From NCBI GenBank assembly GCA_038237745.1, contig JBBRYJ010000004.1, positions 124,001-188,000 on the forward strand: a stretch of 64,000 nt of DNA. Reading direction: 5' to 3'. Below, piece by piece: positions 34,308 through 42,185 of this stretch (the stretch's first letter is position 1; every line of letters begins with the position of its first letter). The notes beneath the pieces were generated by a model that saw only the letters and a list, made by a program, of their open reading frames with translations, did not search any database and was not told the DNA's origin. The position numbers and the translations under genes were made by a program. This DNA is from DASQEH01 sp038237745. Its GTDB lineage: Bacteria > Actinomycetota > Actinomycetes > Propionibacteriales > Nocardioidaceae.

Positions 34308-35198
34308 ATGAGTGCGCCGGCCACAGCGCAGGAGGCCGGGCCGCCGCAGTCCACCTGGATGCGGCGCGCCTCTGCTTTCCTGCACCGGCACGACCGGGTC
34401 AGGGTGGCCGGGCTCGTCGCCGCTCCCCTCCTGTGGCTCGGCCTGATCTACCTCGTGGCTCTTGCAGCGCTCTTCGTGACGGCGTTCTGGCGGGTGGACT
34501 TCGGCGTCTCGGTCACACGCGAGTGGAACATCGACAACTTCACCAAGCTCTGGCAACAGGACGTCTACCGGACCGTCGTGGTGCGGACCGTTCTGGTAGC
34601 CAGTGCTGTCACGGTGATCGACGCAGTGCTGGCGTTACCTGTCGCGTTCTACATGGCGAAGGTCGCCGGACCGACTACCGCCAAGCTTCTCGTCGTTGCG
34701 CTGCTGACACCTTTGTGGGCGAGCTATCTGGTGAAGGCGTTCGCCTGGCGGGCGATGGTCACGCCGGGAGGAGTTCTCGAGTCTGCGTTCGGGTGGACTC
34801 CCGGGTTCGGCCTGACTTCCGTGGTCGTCACGCTGGCCTATCTGTGGCTGCCCTTCATGGTGCTGCCGCTCTACGCCGGCTTCCAGAAGATGCCCGACTC
34901 GATGCTCGAGGCGTCGTCCGACCTTGGTGCGAGACCTGGCAGGACCCTGCGCAGCGTCGCGTTCCCGATGGTCGTCCCCTCGCTGATCGCCGGATCGGTC
35001 TTCACGTTCTCGCTCTCGCTCGGTGACTACATCGCCGTCAAGAACGTCGGCGGGAAGACCCAGATGCTCGGCAACCTGGTCTTCGACCGACAGGCCACCG
35101 ACATACCCTTCGCGGCCGCCCTGGCCACCGTCTCGGTAGCCATCATGGTGGTCTACCTGGCGCTCGTCCGTCGTAGCGGTGCGCTGGAGAATCTGTGA
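34308..35198 (+). CDS. Permease 1 of second polyamine-type importer
   Basis: A 296-residue PotB-like permease with about six membrane helices and the EAA loop SMLEASSDLGARPGRTL. It starts 27 bases after the binding-protein gene and overlaps the next permease by GTGA. Confidence 0.88.
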   Translation: MSAPATAQEAGPPQSTWMRRASAFLHRHDRVRVAGLVAAPLLWLGLIYLVALAALFVTAFWRVDFGVSVTREWNIDNFTKLWQQDVYRTVVVRTVLVASAVTVIDAVLALPVAFYMAKVAGPTTAKLLVVALLTPLWASYLVKAFAWRAMVTPGGVLESAFGWTPGFGLTSVVVTLAYLWLPFMVLPLYAGFQKMPDSMLEASSDLGARPGRTLRSVAFPMVVPSLIAGSVFTFSLSLGDYIAVKNVGGKTQMLGNLVFDRQATDIPFAAALATVSVAIMVVYLALVRRSGALENL

Positions 35199-36013
35199 CC
35201 ACGCCAGGCTTCCGCCTCTCCTCGCGAAGCACCTGGACGCTGCGGTTCTTCGTCGCCCTTGCGCTGGCGTTCGTCTACGTGCCACTGGTGGTCGTGGTCA
35301 TCAACTCCTTCAACTCCGACTCGACGTTCTCCTGGCCGCCACGCGGCTTCACGCTCGAGTGGTGGCGTCGGGCCAAGGACAGCTCCGGCATGCTCGACGC
35401 GCTGAGGCACAGCGTCACGGTCGGGTTGGCCGCCACCGTGGTCGCGCTGATCCTCGGCACCCTGGCGGCATTCGCGCTGCACCGAAACCGCTTCTTCGGC
35501 AAGGAGGCGGTCTCTCTGCTCATCGTGCTACCGATCGCTCTGCCGGGCATCGTCACGGGTATCGCGCTGAGCAACGCGTTCACGACGATCCTCGGCGTCG
35601 GGATCTCCGTCTGGTCTCTGGTGATCGCGCATGCGACGTTCTGCATCGTGGTGGTCTTCAACAACGTCGTGGCAAGGCTGCGTCGACTCGGAGGCGACGT
35701 CGAGGAGGCGTCGATGGATCTGGGCGCGACCCGCTTGACGACGTTCCGGCTCGTCACTCTCCCGAACCTCGGGTCAGCGCTGCTGGCCGGTGGACTCCTG
35801 GCCTTCGCGTTGTCGTTCGACGAGATCGTCGTGACGACGTTCACGGCGCCGCCGGATGTCCAGACGTTGCCGCTGTGGATCTACAGCAACCTGCTGAGCC
35901 GCCAGCAGGCACCGATCGTCAACGTGGCCGCCGCCGGGCTCATCGTGCTGTCCACGATCCCGATCTACCTGTCACAGCGGCTCTCAGGTGACGGCACGGG
36001 TGGGCGGTTGTAG
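35195..36013 (+). CDS. Permease 2 of second polyamine-type importer
   Basis: A 272-residue PotC-like permease: FVYVPLVVVVINSFNSD at the first helix and the EAA loop DVEEASMDLGATRLTTF. It completes the second importer. GTG start overlapping the previous stop. Confidence 0.88.
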   Translation: MTTPGFRLSSRSTWTLRFFVALALAFVYVPLVVVVINSFNSDSTFSWPPRGFTLEWWRRAKDSSGMLDALRHSVTVGLAATVVALILGTLAAFALHRNRFFGKEAVSLLIVLPIALPGIVTGIALSNAFTTILGVGISVWSLVIAHATFCIVVVFNNVVARLRRLGGDVEEASMDLGATRLTTFRLVTLPNLGSALLAGGLLAFALSFDEIVVTTFTAPPDVQTLPLWIYSNLLSRQQAPIVNVAAAGLIVLSTIPIYLSQRLSGDGTGGRL

Positions 36014-36153
36014 GTGGCGGAGGATGGTCCGGTTCGACCACCGTTTCAACGGAAATCGTGCCCAGAGGGGCCAGGACTGGCGCATTCGGTTGTCAGCAAC
36101 TACTTTGGCTGTCGGCTTGGAGACCTTCCCATCACGACTCGCAAGGGGCTTGG
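36014..36153 (+). promoter_or_regulatory. Upstream region of the aldehyde dehydrogenase gene
   Basis: A 140-base gap between the second importer and the aldehyde dehydrogenase. It contains ATTCGGTTGTC at 36084-36094, which matches ten of eleven bases of a box in the lrp/importer region. AAGGGG at about 36143 is the ribosome-binding site of the next gene. A separate promoter here is likely but not proven. Confidence 0.35.
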
Positions 36154-37587
36154 ATGACCACCCGCACGCTGCAGAACCTCATCAACGGAGAGCTCGTCGA
36201 CAGCGCGGACGGGAGGACGTCCGCGCTGATCAACCCGTCGACGGAGGAGGAGTTCGCACAGGCGGCCGTCTCCGGACACGAGGACGTCGACCGGGCCTAT
36301 AAAGCCGCTGCGAATGCGTTCGAGTCGTGGCGGGACGCCACCCCGTCGGAGCGGCAGCGCGCGTTGCTCAAGCTCGCCGACGCGATGGAGGAGCGGACCG
36401 ACGAGTTCGTCAAGATCGAGAGCGAGAACACTGGCAAGCCACTCGGCTTCACTACGACCGAGGAGCTGCCGCCGGCCATCGACCAGGTGCGTTTCTTCGC
36501 CGGCGCGGCCCGGGTGCTCGAAGGCCGCTCCGCGGGGGAGTACCTGGCAGGGCACACGTCCTACGTGCGCAGGGAGCCGATCGGGGTCGTCGGTCAGGTG
36601 ACACCGTGGAACTACCCCTTGATGATGGCCATCTGGAAGATCGCCCCCGCCCTCGCGGCGGGAAACACGCTGGTGATCAAGCCGTCCGACACCACACCGG
36701 CCTCGACGCTGCTGTTGGGCGAGCTGTGCAACGAGTTCTTCCCGCCGGGTGTGGTCAACGTCGTGACGGGTGACCGCGACACCGGTAGGGCCCTCGTCGA
36801 GCACCCGATCCCGCAGATGGTGTCGATCACCGGCTCGGTGCGTGCAGGCATGCAGGTGGCTGCCTCTGCCGCGCGAGACCTCAAGAAGGCCCACCTCGAG
36901 CTCGGTGGCAAGGCACCGGTCGTCGTGTTCGACGACGCCGACATCGAGGCGGCGGCCGAGGGGATCGCCGGCGCCGGCTACTTCAACGCCGGGCAGGACT
37001 GCACAGCCGCGACCCGGGTCCTGGCGGGTCCCGGAGTTCACGACGACTTCGTCGCGGCTCTCACCGAGCAGGCCAAGAACACCAAGACAGGACAGCCTGA
37101 CGACGACGATGTCCTGTACGGGCCGGTCAACAACTCCAACCAGCTCGCTCGGGTCTCCGGCTTCATCGAGCGGCTGCCCGACCACGCCAACCTCGACGCC
37201 GGCGGCTCCCGCGTCGGCGACAAGGGGTACTTCTTCGCACCGACGGTCGTCTCCGGTCTGCATCAGGACGACGAGGCCATCCAGGACGAGATCTTCGGGC
37301 CTGTCATCACCGTGCAGAAGTTCTCCGACGAGGACGAGGCATTGCGGTGGGCCAACGGGGTGGAGTACGGCCTGGCCAGCAGCGTCTGGACCAAGGATCA
37401 CGGTCGTGCCATGCGGATGTCGCGCCGGCTCGACTTCGGCTGCGTGTGGGTCAACACGCACATCCCGATCGTCGCGGAAATGCCACACGGAGGCTTCAAG
37501 CACTCCGGTTATGGCAAGGACCTGTCGATGTACGGGCTCGAGGACTACACCCGCATCAAGCACGTGATGCACAACCTGGACTTCTAA
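36154..37587 (+). CDS. Gamma-aminobutyraldehyde dehydrogenase-type ALDH
   Basis: A 477-residue NAD(P)-dependent aldehyde dehydrogenase. QVTPWNYPLMMAIWKIAPAL is the typical PatD/PuuC-type block, HLELGGKAPVVVFDDAD holds the general-base Glu, and GYFNAGQDCTAATRVL the catalytic Cys. In context it would oxidise 4-aminobutyraldehyde (from putrescine by transamination or oxidation) to GABA. It could also use related C3-C5 aminoaldehydes. The start gives MTTRTLQNLINGE with AAGGGG upstream. The saccharopine-dehydrogenase-like gene follows one base after its stop. Confidence 0.87.
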   Translation: MTTRTLQNLINGELVDSADGRTSALINPSTEEEFAQAAVSGHEDVDRAYKAAANAFESWRDATPSERQRALLKLADAMEERTDEFVKIESENTGKPLGFTTTEELPPAIDQVRFFAGAARVLEGRSAGEYLAGHTSYVRREPIGVVGQVTPWNYPLMMAIWKIAPALAAGNTLVIKPSDTTPASTLLLGELCNEFFPPGVVNVVTGDRDTGRALVEHPIPQMVSITGSVRAGMQVAASAARDLKKAHLELGGKAPVVVFDDADIEAAAEGIAGAGYFNAGQDCTAATRVLAGPGVHDDFVAALTEQAKNTKTGQPDDDDVLYGPVNNSNQLARVSGFIERLPDHANLDAGGSRVGDKGYFFAPTVVSGLHQDDEAIQDEIFGPVITVQKFSDEDEALRWANGVEYGLASSVWTKDHGRAMRMSRRLDFGCVWVNTHIPIVAEMPHGGFKHSGYGKDLSMYGLEDYTRIKHVMHNLDF

Positions 37588-37588
37588 G

Positions 37589-38800
37589 ATGCGGATCCTC
37601 CTGGTCGGCGCCGGTGGCGTCGGGTCGGCCTTCGCTGCCATCGCCGCACGCCGCGACTTCTTCGAGCACATCGTGATCGCGGACTACGACGAGTCGCGTG
37701 CGACAAAGGCAGCGGCGGTCGACGACCGCTTCAGCGGGGCTCGGGTCGACGCGTCGGACAGCGACTCGGTCGCCGCGCTCGTCCGGGAGCACTCGGTGAC
37801 CCACGTGATGAACGCCGTCGACCCACGCTTTGTGATGCCGATCTTCGACGGAGCACTGTCCGGGGGTGCCGACTACCTCGATATGGCCATGAGCCTGTCG
37901 CGACCACATCCTGAGCAGCCCCACGTGAAGCCCGGAGTGAAGCTGGGCGACGAGCAGTTCGGGGCCGCCGAGCGCTGGCAGCAGGCCGGCCGTCTCGCGC
38001 TCGTCGGCATCGGTGTAGAGCCCGGCCTCTCCGACGTCTTCGCTCGGTACGCCGCCGACCACCTCTTCTCCGAGATAGACGAGCTCGGGACCCGTGACGG
38101 CGCCAACCTGACGGTCGACGGGTACGACTTCGCCCCGTCGTTCTCCATCTGGACCACCATCGAGGAGTGCCTCAACCCGCCGGTCATCTGGGAGAGGACG
38201 CGGGAGGACCCGGACGGGAGCTGGCACACTACCGAACCGTTCAGCGAGCCCGAGACCTTCGAGTTCCCGGAGGGCATCGGGAGCGTCGAGTGCGTCAACG
38301 TCGAGCACGAGGAAGTCGTGCTCATGCCGCGCTGGCTCACCTGCAACAAGGCGACCTTCAAGTACGGCCTGGGCGACGAGTTCATCGGCGTGTTGAAGGT
38401 CCTGCACAAGCTGGGTCTCGACAGGACCGACAAGATCCGGGTGGGTGGCGTCGAAGTCAGCCCTCGCGACGTCGTGGCGGCCTGCCTACCAGACCCGGCG
38501 ACCTTGGGCGACAAGATGAAGGGCAAGACCTGCGCAGGCGTGTACGTGACCGGTAAGGGAAAGGACGGCCAGCCTCGGGCGACCTACCTCTACCACGTCG
38601 TCGACAACGAGTGGTCGATGCGCGAGTACGGTCATCAGTGCGTTGTCTGGCAGACCGCGGTGAACCCTGTCATCGCTCTCGAGCTGCTGGCGGCCGGCAC
38701 CTGGTCGGGAGCCGGTGTACTCGGGCCCGAGGCGTTCGACTCCGTTCCGTTCCTCGACCTGCTCACCGAATACGGCAGCCCGTGGGGGCAGCGCGGCTGA
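37589..38800 (+). CDS. Saccharopine dehydrogenase-family oxidoreductase
   Basis: A 403-residue protein with an N-terminal NAD(P)-binding Rossmann fold (MRILLVGAGGVGSAFAAIAA) and a C-terminal domain of the saccharopine dehydrogenase type (FSIWTTIEECLNPPVIW, GDKMKGKTCAGVYVTG). The family includes saccharopine dehydrogenase/reductase, homospermidine synthase and carboxynorspermidine dehydrogenase, which all make or break secondary-amine links between an amino acid or amine and a carbonyl. The one-base gap after the aldehyde dehydrogenase and the polyamine setting suggest an opine- or polyamine-like substrate, but the reaction is unknown. Six Cys and His-rich patches are not obviously a metal site. 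Confidence 0.7.
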   Translation: MRILLVGAGGVGSAFAAIAARRDFFEHIVIADYDESRATKAAAVDDRFSGARVDASDSDSVAALVREHSVTHVMNAVDPRFVMPIFDGALSGGADYLDMAMSLSRPHPEQPHVKPGVKLGDEQFGAAERWQQAGRLALVGIGVEPGLSDVFARYAADHLFSEIDELGTRDGANLTVDGYDFAPSFSIWTTIEECLNPPVIWERTREDPDGSWHTTEPFSEPETFEFPEGIGSVECVNVEHEEVVLMPRWLTCNKATFKYGLGDEFIGVLKVLHKLGLDRTDKIRVGGVEVSPRDVVAACLPDPATLGDKMKGKTCAGVYVTGKGKDGQPRATYLYHVVDNEWSMREYGHQCVVWQTAVNPVIALELLAAGTWSGAGVLGPEAFDSVPFLDLLTEYGSPWGQRG

Positions 38801-38802
38801 CA

Positions 38803-38820
38803 TCGCCTGGGTTCAGGCGA
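38803..38820. terminator. Bidirectional terminator hairpin
   Basis: TCGCCTG and CAGGCGA form a perfect seven-base stem with a four-base loop in the 12-base gap between two convergent genes, running into the stop codon of the aminotransferase. A bidirectional terminator is the natural reading. Confidence 0.6.
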
Positions 38821-40057
38821 CTCCAGGGTCGTCGAGGGCGCTCGCGATGGCGGTCGCGAGCTCGCCGACCTCGTCGTCGGTCATGACGAGGGCGGGCGAG
38901 ACCTGGATGGCGCCCGCGCCGACGGCTCGCGTCGCTACGCCGTAGGACCGTAGCGTCCTCGCCAGCGACATCGCCTCACCTGGCCCCGCGAGCTGCACAG
39001 AGGCTAGGGCGCCGGTGCCGGACCGCACCTCGACTACTCGCTCGTGTCCGGCGAGCGGGGAGAGCACCGAGGCCAGCGTCGTCTCCAGACGCGCGGCCTC
39101 GTCGAGAAGTCCCTCACGCTCGACGATGGCGAGGTTCGCCAGCGCCACAGCGGACGCAGCCGCGTGTCCTGAGTAGGTGTACCCGTGGCGCCACCAGACA
39201 CCGCCGTCGGGCTTGAAGAATGGCTCGGTCACCTTCGGTGAGATGAGCACCGCACCCATCGGCAGGTAGCCCGAGGTGAGCCCCTTCGCGGTCGTGACCA
39301 TGTCGGGCTCGAGGCCGTAGCGGGTGCTCGCGAACCACGAGCCCCCGATGCGTCCGTAGCCGGTCACCACCTCGTCGGCGATGAACAGGACGTCGTACTC
39401 CGTGCACGCCTTGCGAACGTCCGCGAGATACCCTTCGGGAGGTGGGTAGACACCCCCGGCAGCGATCACCGGCTCACAGAAGAAGGCCGCGACGCGGTCT
39501 GGTCCGACTCGCTCGATCGTGGACCGCAGGTCGTCAGCGTCGTCCCACGCCACCGTGGCGGCATCGGCCACGAGCTCGCCGTAGCCCTCCCGGTTCCCGG
39601 GGATGCCGGCAAGGGCGGTTCCGGCGTAGTGCATGCCGTGGTAGGCCTTCTGCCGGCCCATGATGATCGTCCGGCTCGGCTGGCCCACCTCGACCCAGTA
39701 GCGCCGAGCAAGCTTGGCCGCCGTGTCGACTGAGTCGGAACCGCCCGAGGTCAGGAACACCTTGCTCCCAGGAACCGGTGCGATACCGGCGAGTCTCTCG
39801 GCAAGCTCGAGGGTGGGGCGGGTCGCGTAGTCGCCGAACGTGCTGTAGGCGGCGAGCCGGCTCATCTGCTCCGCAGCCACCTCGGCAAGCTCGGTGCGGC
39901 CGTGGCCGACGTTGGTGAACCACAGGCCGGCTGTCGCGTCGAGGTACCTGGTGTCGTCGGCGTCGAAGACATGGGAACCCTCGCCGCGCTCGATGACGAA
40001 CTCACCGGCCGCCTCGACCGCCCCCATGTCGGAGAACGGATGCCACAAGCTGCCCAC
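38813..40057 (-). CDS. Class III aminotransferase
   Basis: A 414-residue omega-aminotransferase. MVTTAKGLTSGYLPMGAVLI has the PLP Lys, DVLFIADEVVTGYGRIGG the Asp, and LTSGGSDSVDTAAKLARRYW the phosphate-binding region. I start it at a GTG (MGSLWHPFSDMGAV) because GGAGGG lies six bases before and LWHPF is the usual beginning; frames further upstream look non-coding. It resembles the island's other amine transaminase but is clearly a distinct paralogue, perhaps for a different amine. It is transcribed in the same direction as the racemase/GNAT/gabT genes. Confidence 0.82.
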   Translation of the reverse strand: MGSLWHPFSDMGAVEAAGEFVIERGEGSHVFDADDTRYLDATAGLWFTNVGHGRTELAEVAAEQMSRLAAYSTFGDYATRPTLELAERLAGIAPVPGSKVFLTSGGSDSVDTAAKLARRYWVEVGQPSRTIIMGRQKAYHGMHYAGTALAGIPGNREGYGELVADAATVAWDDADDLRSTIERVGPDRVAAFFCEPVIAAGGVYPPPEGYLADVRKACTEYDVLFIADEVVTGYGRIGGSWFASTRYGLEPDMVTTAKGLTSGYLPMGAVLISPKVTEPFFKPDGGVWWRHGYTYSGHAAASAVALANLAIVEREGLLDEAARLETTLASVLSPLAGHERVVEVRSGTGALASVQLAGPGEAMSLARTLRSYGVATRAVGAGAIQVSPALVMTDDEVGELATAIASALDDPGVA

Positions 40058-40140
40058 GGGATTCCCTCCGTCGTTACGCCGGCCGGTCCAGCCGGTCAGC
40101 GTCAAGGTATCCCAGGACGGCTCGGGGGAGCCTGACCCGG

Positions 40141-41253
40141 CTACCGAGACGTGCGAGTGCAGACCTGCGTGGAGAGCGTGACCCGCCGCAGTATCTCGTG
40201 TTCGGGCGCCACGCCGATGCCGGGGCCGGTCGGCACGTCGACATACCCGTCCCGCATCGTGATCGGCGCGGTGACGTCCTCGGCGAAGAACCTGTCACTC
40301 CCGGACACGTCACCCGGCAGGGTGAAGCCGGGCAACGAGGCGAGGGCGGCGTTCGCCGCCCGGCCGAGCCCGGTCTCGACCATGCCGCCGCACCACACCG
40401 CGACGCCGTTGGCGACGGCGAGATCGTGGATCTTCTTCGCCTCCAGGTAGCCACCCACGCGACCTGCCTTGATGTTGATGATGCGACAGGCCCGCAAGGC
40501 GAGGGCGTCGGCGGCAGACTGCGAGGAGTGGATGGACTCGTCGAGGCAGACGGGCGTCCGGATGAGCGTGGCGAGCTCGGCGTGCTGCCTCAGGTCGTCG
40601 TCCCCGAGTGGTTGCTCGATGAGGAGCAGGTCGAACGGGTCGAGCCGCGCCAGGTGCGATGCGTCTGACAGCCGGTACGCCGCGTTCGCGTCGACCTGGA
40701 GTGGGATGTCTCCGAACCTCTCCCTGACGGCGCTCACCACGCCGATGTCCCAGCCGGGCTCGATCTTGAGCTTGATCCGCACATAGCCCTGGTCGAGGTA
40801 GTCGCCGACGGCGTCGAGCAGCTCGGGAACGGTGTCGACGATACCCACCGAGACGCCGGACGGGACCTTGTCGACGATCCCACCCAGGTGACGCGACAGC
40901 GTTTCGCCGCTGCGTCGGAGCTCGGCGTCGAGCACCGCCATCTCGAGGGCAGCCTTGGCCATCCGGTGCCCCTTATAGGGCGCGAGCACCCTGGCGACGT
41001 CACGGGCGGCGAGGTCGGGCTGGGCCAGCAGCCGGGGCACCAGGAAGGAGACCATCACGTCGAGCGCCCCCGCGACGTACTCCGACGAGTAGCGAGGTTC
41101 GGTCGACGCGACGCACTCGCCCCAGCCCTCGGCATCGTCGGCGACCACCCGGACGAGCAGGGCCTCCTTGTCGACCTCGGTGCCGAACGACGTGCGGAAG
41201 GGTGTCGTCAGCGGCAGCCTGACTCGGTGGAGCTCAACCGCCTGGATCTGCAT
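40141..41253 (-). CDS. N-acylamino-acid racemase / o-succinylbenzoate synthase-type enolase
   Basis: A 370-residue enolase-superfamily enzyme. YVRIKLKIEPGWD supplies the catalytic KxK, LQVDANAAY, LLIEQPLGDDDL and PVCLDESIHS the three metal ligands (Asp, Glu, Asp), and INIKAGRVGG the second catalytic Lys. The same scaffold serves as o-succinylbenzoate synthase (MenC) or N-succinylamino-acid racemase. No other menaquinone gene is nearby, while a GNAT acyltransferase gene overlaps its start by 20 bases, so the racemase role is favoured. Confidence 0.85.
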   Translation of the reverse strand: MQIQAVELHRVRLPLTTPFRTSFGTEVDKEALLVRVVADDAEGWGECVASTEPRYSSEYVAGALDVMVSFLVPRLLAQPDLAARDVARVLAPYKGHRMAKAALEMAVLDAELRRSGETLSRHLGGIVDKVPSGVSVGIVDTVPELLDAVGDYLDQGYVRIKLKIEPGWDIGVVSAVRERFGDIPLQVDANAAYRLSDASHLARLDPFDLLLIEQPLGDDDLRQHAELATLIRTPVCLDESIHSSQSAADALALRACRIINIKAGRVGGYLEAKKIHDLAVANGVAVWCGGMVETGLGRAANAALASLPGFTLPGDVSGSDRFFAEDVTAPITMRDGYVDVPTGPGIGVAPEHEILRRVTLSTQVCTRTSR

Positions 41254-42169
41254 TCCCGACCGCCCTCTCGATGACGTAGCCAGCGCCTCGCACGAAGGCC
41301 GACACGCGACCTCCCGCCGCCAGCTCGGCTCCCAACGTGGACCGGACCGCCAGGCGCCACGCGAGGGCAAGCTCTGGGTCGGTCCGGCGAAGCGACTCGA
41401 TGTCGTCCGGAATCGCCACCCGCACGACAGCGACAGCCGCAGCAGCAACCGTGGGGACGGGCCTGCCGTCGACATCGTCGAGGACAGCGGCGGCCGTGTG
41501 CCCGGCGTTCGGGGGTGGGCCCGTGTGAGCGGCGTTGGCAAGCGAGACCACGGACCGTGTCACCGCGGGCGGACCCTCGTTCGCGGTGTCGCATGCCCCG
41601 ACCACCTCCGGAGACGTCAGCGCCCACGAGACCAGCAGCCGGTCGCTGCCCTGGCCGACGTTGACTCCGTCGGACATCTCGCCGTAGAAGTTCTCGTGGT
41701 AGCCGGTCAGACGGGCCCGCAGCTTCGTCAGGTTGAAATGGGCGTTACGGGCGACCAGCGGGTCGTAGGTCCAGGTGATCCGCCCCAGACCGTGGCCTAG
41801 CGCCCAGACGCGCTGGTGCAGCTTGAGCGCGAACCCCACGCTGCGGCGTCTCGCCCATGGGCGGACGGCTGCCACGTCGGAGTGCATCGACGAACCGAGA
41901 GGGGTGCCGAAGAAGCCGACTGCACCGCCCACCAGGCCGTCGGCGTCGAAGGCTCCGCTCACGTAGTTGCCCGCATGTGAGAGCGCCCTGAGGTGTTCCA
42001 GCCCGATGGGGGAGGCGCCAGGACTGCGCCAGACGTCATCGAAGAGGTCGATGACCTGCTGAAGCTCCTCGAGCTCGCTCAGACGCCGTACGGTCACTCC
42101 TGACCGAGCTGCTGCGGCGCCGGCCCGGCTCGCCGCCTCTTCGACCTGGTGCTGAGCGATCTCCTTCAC
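41234..42169 (-). CDS. GNAT-type acyltransferase paired with the N-acylamino-acid racemase
   Basis: A 311-residue protein. The first 200 residues resemble a GNAT-like fold (TVRRLSELEELQQVIDLFDD, GNYVSGAFDADGLVGGAVGF), with MHSDVAAVRPWARRRSVGFAL as the likely acyl-CoA loop. Similar proteins sit next to N-succinylamino-acid racemases, where they succinylate D-amino acids so that the racemase can turn them into the L form. The 20-base overlap with the racemase gene supports a joint function. The C-terminal Ala-rich part is less conserved. Confidence 0.72.
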   Translation of the reverse strand: MKEIAQHQVEEAASRAGAAAARSGVTVRRLSELEELQQVIDLFDDVWRSPGASPIGLEHLRALSHAGNYVSGAFDADGLVGGAVGFFGTPLGSSMHSDVAAVRPWARRRSVGFALKLHQRVWALGHGLGRITWTYDPLVARNAHFNLTKLRARLTGYHENFYGEMSDGVNVGQGSDRLLVSWALTSPEVVGACDTANEGPPAVTRSVVSLANAAHTGPPPNAGHTAAAVLDDVDGRPVPTVAAAAVAVVRVAIPDDIESLRRTDPELALAWRLAVRSTLGAELAAGGRVSAFVRGAGYVIERAVGNADPGG

Positions 42170-42185
42170 GGACGTCGGCAGGGTG

